NCBI GenBank assembly: GCA_025146925.1
Contig: CP102260.1
Coordinates: 573,001 to 637,000, forward strand
Length of the DNA: 64,000 nucleotides
Direction: 5' to 3'
Source: [Bacteroides] pectinophilus
Lineage (GTDB): Bacteria > Bacillota > Clostridia > Lachnospirales > Lachnospiraceae
The notes under the pieces are model-generated. The model saw only the letters and a program-made list of their open reading frames with translations, did no database searches and had not been told where the DNA came from. Below, piece by piece: positions 58,984 through 64,000 of this stretch. Numbering within the stretch: the first letter of the stretch is position 1; each line of letters begins with the position of its first letter. Position numbers and translations under genes: made by a program.

Positions 58984-59738
58984 AATGTAAGAATTGCGGA
59001 GCACCGCTGAATCTTAATGTGAAGTTCTGCCCTAACTGTGGTACGCCTAATGAAGAGGCGGCGAAGCATATTAAGGATATGGAGAATTACGGCAGAAAGT
59101 TTAACCAGACACGTAACCGTGTTGTAGGTAACAGTAAGTGGTTTGTTGAGTATATAGCACCTCTGACATCCATGGCGATTGCAGTTGTTATTTTTGCCGT
59201 AAGCTGGGTTGCATCAGCCGACGGCTTTGGATATACGCTTGCTGACGCTGCCAACAGTTCTTATAACAGGAGACATAAGACACAGATACAGAGCACAATG
59301 AATGAATACATAGACAGCGGTAAGTATGAGGAAGCGTATTTTGCCAATAGCAGGAGAGAATGGCAGCCTGACTTTGATGATGAGAGAGGCTGGGACAGCT
59401 TTTATTCGGTTATGTATGACTATAACCGCCTGCGCAGATGTATCACGGCGGATTTTGATCCGGCACAGGATAATGAATACTTGGCGCAGAATGTATATTC
59501 AGGAGCCGCAGAGGCAGTTTATAATATTTTCGATGAGTATGAACGCCTTGACAGGTCTTCATACCGTGTTCCGTCACAAAAATGCAGGGAAGCCGTGGAA
59601 AATATCATATCAGATACGAAGCTTTTTCTAAAAGCGTACTGTAATCTTACGGATGATGATATTATAAATCTGCCGTCTTTGGACAGAAATGGTGTATTAA
59701 CGCTTATTACAGGGAGAATGAATGATGCGCAAAAATAA
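58980..59738 (+). CDS. Zinc-ribbon membrane protein of unknown function (second of three)
   Basis: A 252-residue protein: zinc ribbon Cys3/Cys6 (CKNCG) and Cys17/Cys20 (CPNCG), linker, one membrane helix at about 57-80, then an extracytoplasmic helical domain with repeated Tyr-Asp-Glu patterns (GKYEEAYFANSR, YDYNRLRR). It starts at ATG overlapping the previous stop (ATGA) and overlaps the third gene by 17 bases, so all three are translationally coupled. Its function is unknown, perhaps sensing or anchoring at the envelope. Confidence 0.72.
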   Translation: MKCKNCGAPLNLNVKFCPNCGTPNEEAAKHIKDMENYGRKFNQTRNRVVGNSKWFVEYIAPLTSMAIAVVIFAVSWVASADGFGYTLADAANSSYNRRHKTQIQSTMNEYIDSGKYEEAYFANSRREWQPDFDDERGWDSFYSVMYDYNRLRRCITADFDPAQDNEYLAQNVYSGAAEAVYNIFDEYERLDRSSYRVPSQKCREAVENIISDTKLFLKAYCNLTDDDIINLPSLDRNGVLTLITGRMNDAQK

Positions 59739-60171
59739 GGCAGTTAAGATATTAAGGAATACAAAAAAGACAGCGCTGCTCATATATGCGGCTGCATTCA
59801 TACTTCTTATTGTGGCAGGAGTAAGGGTATCGGGAATTACAAAAGAGGCTGTAAGAGGTAATGACAGACATAAGCCGTATGAATTCTATGAGCTGTACAA
59901 TGATTTTTCAAATCATGACTATGCACGGCTTCAGGAAAAAGTGCATACCAATATTGCATTAGGTGCCAATCCCGGCAGTGACGAGAAGCAGCTGTATGAT
60001 TTTGCGTTGAGTTATGAGGCGGCAGTTAACTATTATATGTACACAAAAAACGGAATGAATGACAAGGCACAGGCTTGCAGGACAGACTTTTCGGAGCATG
60101 AAGGAGCAATAACGCGTAAGCTGCTGCTTGATGCACTTGAGGATGTTAAGAGTACTTACGGAATATCTTAA
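59722..60171 (+). CDS. Small membrane-anchored protein (third of the zinc-ribbon operon)
   Basis: A 149-residue protein with a basic N-terminus, one membrane helix at about 16-36 and an extracytoplasmic helical domain (YEFYELYNDFSNHDYARLQEK). It has the same topology as the two preceding proteins but lacks the zinc ribbon. GGGAG precedes the ATG, which lies inside the previous gene. It is the last gene of the trio; KDG kinase with its own promoter follows. Confidence 0.68.
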   Translation: MMRKNKAVKILRNTKKTALLIYAAAFILLIVAGVRVSGITKEAVRGNDRHKPYEFYELYNDFSNHDYARLQEKVHTNIALGANPGSDEKQLYDFALSYEAAVNYYMYTKNGMNDKAQACRTDFSEHEGAITRKLLLDALEDVKSTYGIS

Positions 60172-60201
60172 TAAAATAAATATTTTAAAATTGACATTTT
60201 G

Positions 60202-60210
60202 TGTTATAAT
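60202..60210 (+). promoter_or_regulatory. Extended -10 promoter of the KDG kinase gene
   Basis: TGTTATAAT is a perfect extended -10 element, 41 bp before the start codon. A TTGACA stands only 8 bp upstream of TATAAT, too close to serve as its -35. Confidence 0.6.
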
Positions 60211-60250
60211 AGAACGCGTGCAGTATGAATGAAATTGGAGATAATACATA

Positions 60251-61255
60251 ATGAAGAACAAGATTATTACATTTGGCGAGATAATGCTCCGCCTTACACC
60301 TGAGAACAATGACAGATTTGTACAGTGTCATTCATTTGAAGCAGTATACGGAGGTGGAGAGGCTAACACAGCCGTATCACTTTCTAACTTTGGAGTTGAC
60401 TGTGCGTATGTAACCAAGCTCCCTGAGAACGGAATAGGTCAGAGTGCTGTTAATTCACTTCGTCAGTATGGCGTTGATATTAGTAACATTGTACGTGGAG
60501 GAGAACAGATTGGTATCTACTTCCTTGAGAAGAAGACGAGCCAGCGTCCTTCTAACGTAGTATATAACAGAAGCGGTTCAGCCATTGCACTTGCAACTGA
60601 TGCTGATTTTGACTGGGATAAGATATTTGAAGGAGTTACATGGTTCCATTTTTCAGGAATTACTCCTGCAATCAGCGATAATCTTGCCGGAATATGTCTT
60701 AAAGCATGTAAGATTGCCAAGGAAAAGAACATTACAGTAAGCTGTGACCTTAACTACAGAAGTAAGCTGTGGAGCGGTGAGAAGGCTAATGAGGTAATGT
60801 CTGAGATCTGTAAGTATGTTGATATCTGTATCGCCAATGAGGATGATGCAGTAGGAATATTCCAGATTAATCCGGGTCCTGAGGTTGCCAACCGCAACGA
60901 GTACATAGCAGAAGAACTTATGAAGAGATTCCCGTTCAAGATGGTAGCTTCGGTATGGCGTACAGAGAAGTCAATAACAACATTTGAGCTTCAGGCAATG
61001 GTATATACAGATGGCAGGGCATATTACAGCAAGCCATATTATATGGATATCCTTGACTATATCGGTGCCGGAGACGCATATTGTGCAGGTCTTATCTATG
61101 CATATATACAGAACTATGAGCCACAGAAGATGGTAGAGTTTGCTAACGCTGCAAGCTGTCTGAAGCACACAGTAAGCGGTGACTTCAACCTTGTAACGGC
61201 AGATGAAGTATACAGACTTGCTTTCTCGGAGAGCGGCAACGAGGTGCAGAGATAA
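60251..61255 (+). CDS. kdgK: 2-keto-3-deoxygluconate kinase (PfkB family)
   Basis: A 334-residue sugar kinase that phosphorylates KDG to KDPG, the entry step of pectin and hexuronate breakdown. The opening ITFGEIMLRLTPENNDRF, GGGEANTAVSLSNFG, the LEKKTSQRPSNVVYNR substrate region, SCDLNYRSKLW, and the ATP/catalytic motif DYIGAGDAYCAGL (Asp as base) match KdgK. GGAG precedes the ATG. It is a single-gene unit between its own promoter and terminator. KDPG aldolase (kdgA/eda) is not adjacent. Confidence 0.88.
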   Translation: MKNKIITFGEIMLRLTPENNDRFVQCHSFEAVYGGGEANTAVSLSNFGVDCAYVTKLPENGIGQSAVNSLRQYGVDISNIVRGGEQIGIYFLEKKTSQRPSNVVYNRSGSAIALATDADFDWDKIFEGVTWFHFSGITPAISDNLAGICLKACKIAKEKNITVSCDLNYRSKLWSGEKANEVMSEICKYVDICIANEDDAVGIFQINPGPEVANRNEYIAEELMKRFPFKMVASVWRTEKSITTFELQAMVYTDGRAYYSKPYYMDILDYIGAGDAYCAGLIYAYIQNYEPQKMVEFANAASCLKHTVSGDFNLVTADEVYRLAFSESGNEVQR

Positions 61256-61291
61256 TCAGTATAGTGCTGATTAAGAGATATTAATAATTAA

Positions 61292-61363
61292 AATCCCACA
61301 GGCCCAATGATTGTAATGATTATGCGTAAGTGCTTAATCAAAGCAATCAGAGTCTGTGGGATT
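61292..61363. terminator. Bidirectional terminator between kdgK and the small repeat-protein gene
   Basis: AATCCCACAG pairs perfectly with CTGTGGGATT across a 52-nt partly structured loop, with A- and T-rich flanks. Genes on both sides converge on it. Confidence 0.7.
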
Positions 61364-61401
61364 ATTAGTCTGTAGTATGGAGCCAATGGATTCCCCGGAT
61401 G

Positions 61402-61644
61402 TTATCTGCGCCGCTTACCTATGTGGACTTCGGGAATGGCAACTCCTTCATAACTGACTTCATGCTCTTTGGATTCATCACAGTCCATAAAAACATCATC
61501 AGTGACAGCCGCATCATCTGAAGAGCTATCCGGTGTAATGCTGCTATCTGCCGTCTCATCCTGTCCGGTGTGGACTTCAGGAATTGCCAGATTATCATAT
61601 GTAAGATTAAAGTCTTTCTTTTCACGTCTTTTTTTACCGAACAT
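61402..61644 (-). CDS. Small acidic protein with duplicated AIPEVH motif
   Basis: An 80-residue protein starting MFGKKRREKKD and ending KRRR, with a strongly acidic middle. The 12-residue segments YDNLAIPEVHTG (16-27) and YEGVAIPEVHIG (65-76) are a clear duplication 49 residues apart. GGGGGAA precedes the ATG. There is no membrane segment and no recognised domain. Basic ends around an acidic core suggest a flexible interaction protein. It follows the gltS gene on the same strand by 30 bp and may share its transcript. Confidence 0.6.
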   Translation of the reverse strand: MFGKKRREKKDFNLTYDNLAIPEVHTGQDETADSSITPDSSSDDAAVTDDVFMDCDESKEHEVSYEGVAIPEVHIGKRRR

Positions 61645-61674
61645 AAATCATTCCCCCAAATCTGTAATTATTAA

Positions 61675-62862
61675 TTATAGAATATTAATGAAAAATGTTA
61701 TAGCAAGGCTGTTAAGGAAATCTGCAAAAAGGCTTCCGACAAGGGGTATCAGAAGATAAGCCTTGACAGAAGGGACATATTTGTCACAGAGTGCCTGCAT
61801 ATTAGCCATGGCGTTAGGGGTTGCTCCCATACCGAAGCCACATGTCCCCGCAACGAGCACTGCTGCATCGTAATCCCTGCCCATAATATAGAATTCAATA
61901 AAATATGTAAACAGACATATAAGAATTACCTGGGCACCAAGGAGAATCACAAGTGGCAGGGCAAGTGAAGCCAGCTGCCACAGCTTAAGCGTAATCATAG
62001 CCATTCCAAGGAAAAGTGAGAGAGATATACCACCTATGTCATTAATCTCACCCATGTGAATAGATACCTTGCCGGTATATTCTGCAATATTGCGTATAAG
62101 TGCAGCTGCAAGCATCGCACCTATATATATCGGAAATGTAAGTCCTGTCTTGGTAAGCATCCATGAGAATATTGTTCCAAGTCCGATGGCGAGGATAAGC
62201 TGGAATACTGCTGAAGCAAACATATTCGGATGTCTTGCGTGCTTTTTCTCATCCTCGACCAGAAGACTGTCATCCTCAGAAATTGCAGTCTCAAGAAGAT
62301 TCTTCTTCTCAATAAGGCGTTTGCCGAGAGGACCGCCTACAAGGCTTCCGGATATAAGTCCGAAGGTCGCTGCGGCTGTACATATTGTAGCCGCACCCTG
62401 TACATTGAAATCTTCAAGGACAGGACCGAAGGCTCCGGCAGTTCCGTGACCGCCGACCATGGGAATCGAACCTGTGCACATTCCTATAAGAGGGTTAAGC
62501 CCGAGAAGCTTGGACAGTCCTATTGCCAGCAGATTCTGCGAGATAATTAATGCCATAACAAGGGCAAGGAATATTGCGAGCGACTTACCACCCTTCTTAA
62601 GCACCTTAAGATTTGCCTGAAAGCCTACAGATGTAAAGAAGAATACCATACAGACTTCCTTGAGTACATCATCAAAAGAAAATTCAGCTATTCCCGTGCT
62701 GTAGCATATGCATGTGAATATTGCAAACAGAAGACCGCCTACAACGGGTGCCGGAATACAGAATTTTTCGAGAAAATGTATCCTGCGTCTTAAAAAGCTT
62801 CCAAGCATGAGAACCAGTACAGCGAGTGCGAGCGTCTGGTACATATCTAAACGTATTTCCAT
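61675..62862 (-). CDS. gltS: Sodium/glutamate symporter GltS
   Basis: A 395-residue membrane transporter with about ten to twelve helices in two inverted halves. Signature regions are CIPAPVVGGLLFAIF, TGSIPMVGGHGTAGAFGP in the first re-entrant loop and CGFGMGATPNAMANMQAL in the second, the GltS hallmarks. It imports glutamate with sodium. The TAXI-type binding lipoprotein lies 53 bp upstream on the same strand with a shared promoter. This suggests that binding protein feeds GltS. Confidence 0.93.
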   Translation of the reverse strand: MEIRLDMYQTLALAVLVLMLGSFLRRRIHFLEKFCIPAPVVGGLLFAIFTCICYSTGIAEFSFDDVLKEVCMVFFFTSVGFQANLKVLKKGGKSLAIFLALVMALIISQNLLAIGLSKLLGLNPLIGMCTGSIPMVGGHGTAGAFGPVLEDFNVQGAATICTAAATFGLISGSLVGGPLGKRLIEKKNLLETAISEDDSLLVEDEKKHARHPNMFASAVFQLILAIGLGTIFSWMLTKTGLTFPIYIGAMLAAALIRNIAEYTGKVSIHMGEINDIGGISLSLFLGMAMITLKLWQLASLALPLVILLGAQVILICLFTYFIEFYIMGRDYDAAVLVAGTCGFGMGATPNAMANMQALCDKYVPSVKAYLLIPLVGSLFADFLNSLAITFFINIL

Positions 62863-62915
62863 ATTTTATAAACCTTACTTCCTAATTACTATTTTAATTC
62901 TGTATAAATGCTTTA

Positions 62916-63878
62916 TCATTCTGTTGCAACAGTTATTCCCTGCTGTGCATAATATTCGGCGGCACCGGGATGAAACGGTATCGCAATGCCATCTGTTGCC
63001 GAATTCAGGCTGATGTGAAGATCAAGAGGTGTCGCATACTGCAGCTCATGAATATTATCAAACAGCATAGAAGTAAGTTCCCTGACTGTCTCATTGGACA
63101 GGCTGTCAGAAGCAAGCAGTACAGACTGGACACCGACGGTATTGATATCTTCTGTCTGCCCCTGGTATGTTCCGGCAGGAATAGTGACTTTGGTGTAACA
63201 CGGATATGCAGATATCAGCTTTGCCACACACTTGTCATCAAGACTGATTATCCTGATATCATATTCCTTGGTCAGCTCACCTATCATAGTTGTTGCAAGA
63301 CCGGCAGTACAGAAGAATGCATCGATTTTCCCTTCGGCAAGCTGCTTAGCCTCGTCAGTATAGTCAAGATTAACAGTATTAACAAGACCGAATGAAAGAC
63401 CGTTGGATTCAAGAATCTGTTTTGCATTAAGCTCAGTTCCCGATTCGGTTGCGCCGATGCTTACATTCTTGCCTATGAGGTCATCAACGGAATATATATC
63501 GCTGTCTCTGCCGACGATAATCTGGCATGCCTCCGTATACAGAGCTGCAACGGCGCCATAGCCTTTGTACCTTGTTCCGTCGAATGAACCGGATCCGTTA
63601 TAGGCGTCCTGAATAAGATCTGCCTGAGCAATTCCAAGCTCAATGTACTTTCCTGAGAGAAGCCGGATATTAGCTGCGGAGCCTGCTGTATTCTTAACTT
63701 CAAATGTCATGTCGGGCTTATCTTTGGCTGCGATACCTGTGAAAGAGCTTGCAAATGAATAGTACATTCCACCTATATCAGCAGAACCGAACCGTATGTT
63801 TTTCTGTCGGCTGTCACAGCCGGCAAGTGAAGCGATAATCACAGTCAGACATAACATAATACATATACTTTTTTTCAT
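62916..63878 (-). CDS. TAXI-family TRAP-type substrate-binding lipoprotein
   Basis: A 320-residue lipoprotein. The signal peptide MKKSICIMLCLTVIIASLAGC ends in a lipobox. The two-lobed TAXI fold follows: FGSADIGGMYYSFA start, NTAGSAANIRLL, the IGATESGTELNAKQIL region and a C-terminal HPGAAEYYAQQGI. Structurally known TAXI proteins bind glutamate or other carboxylates. GGGGAT precedes ATG 63878, preferred over the ATG 9 codons upstream. No 4TM/12TM TRAP permease is next to it. GltS is its only partner in the operon, so it may deliver glutamate to GltS or act as a sensor. Confidence 0.88.
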   Translation of the reverse strand: MKKSICIMLCLTVIIASLAGCDSRQKNIRFGSADIGGMYYSFASSFTGIAAKDKPDMTFEVKNTAGSAANIRLLSGKYIELGIAQADLIQDAYNGSGSFDGTRYKGYGAVAALYTEACQIIVGRDSDIYSVDDLIGKNVSIGATESGTELNAKQILESNGLSFGLVNTVNLDYTDEAKQLAEGKIDAFFCTAGLATTMIGELTKEYDIRIISLDDKCVAKLISAYPCYTKVTIPAGTYQGQTEDINTVGVQSVLLASDSLSNETVRELTSMLFDNIHELQYATPLDLHISLNSATDGIAIPFHPGAAEYYAQQGITVATE

Positions 63879-63965
63879 GGTTATCCCCATTTCTGTTGAA
63901 TTCATTATAAAGAAAAAAGGAAAGTGCCTGTAATATACAGAATACCTTTCCCCTTTACCACAATA

Positions 63966-63994
63966 ATTTTATCATACGAATATATATTTTTCAA
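63966..63994 (-). promoter_or_regulatory. Promoter of the TAXI-gltS operon
   Basis: On the minus strand TTGAAA (63994-63989), a 17-bp spacer and TAAAAT (63971-63966), about 90 bp before the lipoprotein start. Confidence 0.7.
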
Positions 63995-64000
63995 TAATCA

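Noticed and set aside
60191-60210. TTGACA next to TATAAT upstream of kdgK as a classical promoter
   Set aside because: Only 8 bp separate the hexamers, too short for sigma-A; the extended -10 form is used instead.

Overview
The window looks like chromosome of a low-GC, anaerobic, Gram-positive Clostridia member of the Lachnospiraceae. A relative of Lachnospira (Eubacterium) eligens is the best guess, but it is a guess. The reasons are strong AGGAGG-type ribosome sites, occasional GTG starts, a class I hybrid cluster protein, clostridial-type bile salt hydrolase, ThrE/ThrE_2 and AzlCD exporters, a TcdA dehydratase and a cdaA-cdaR locus. No rRNA, tRNA, CRISPR array, intact transposase or prophage was seen. 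Nearly every base lies in a gene or a short regulated gap. The longest gene-free stretch is 56982-57302.

Layout: 1-5450 holds the tail of a DUF2726 protein, a bile salt hydrolase, and a cluster where cbiC and cbiD bracket a HAD phosphatase, an acetyltransferase and an ATC-hydrolase-like gene. 5455-6690 (minus) is a split threonine/serine exporter. 6845-10674 has a near-ideal promoter driving an alpha/beta hydrolase, a membrane-anchored MurF-type ligase and D-Ala-D-Ala ligase. 10820-17321 holds an XRE membrane regulator, a D-lactate-dehydrogenase-like enzyme, a c-di-GMP phosphodiesterase and a LytTR/GHKL two-component pair. 17428-21175 is a siderophore-type ABC importer with its own esterase. 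21165-21833 is a deletion scar: a headless GntR/FCD regulator next to the tail of a TRAP DctM permease. 21860-30275 has a small zinc protein, a divergent enolase, another EAL protein, two DegV proteins, a chemoreceptor and TcdA. 30268-37539 has AzlCD, LarE, a chemoreceptor paired with an orphan DctP binding protein, Nth and Hcp.

37722-44849 holds a small membrane protein behind a terminator-bearing leader, then the F1Fo ATP synthase operon atpB-E-F-(HA)-G-D-C. There the delta and alpha subunits are one continuous 684-residue reading frame. 44908-53202 holds a flippase-like membrane protein, a TetR regulator and a cell-envelope/c-di-AMP block (Ig-like anchored protein, two unknown membrane proteins, cdaA, cdaR, phosphoglucomutase). 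53224-56981 has HtrA, a DUF6062 protein with duplicated Cys/His motifs and an ArsB/NhaD antiporter.

57163-57292 is a striking 130-bp element made of four back-to-back hairpins. It is flanked by GGAGGATA direct repeats and sits between the ribosome site and the start codon of a DUF362 gene. A three-gene zinc-ribbon/membrane operon of unknown role follows. The window ends with KDG kinase (pectin/uronate catabolism), a small repeat protein, and a GltS symporter paired with a TAXI-type binding lipoprotein.

The best candidates for new biology are the hairpin element, the atpHA fusion, the two orphan TRAP-type binding proteins paired with a chemoreceptor and with GltS, and the zinc-ribbon trio.
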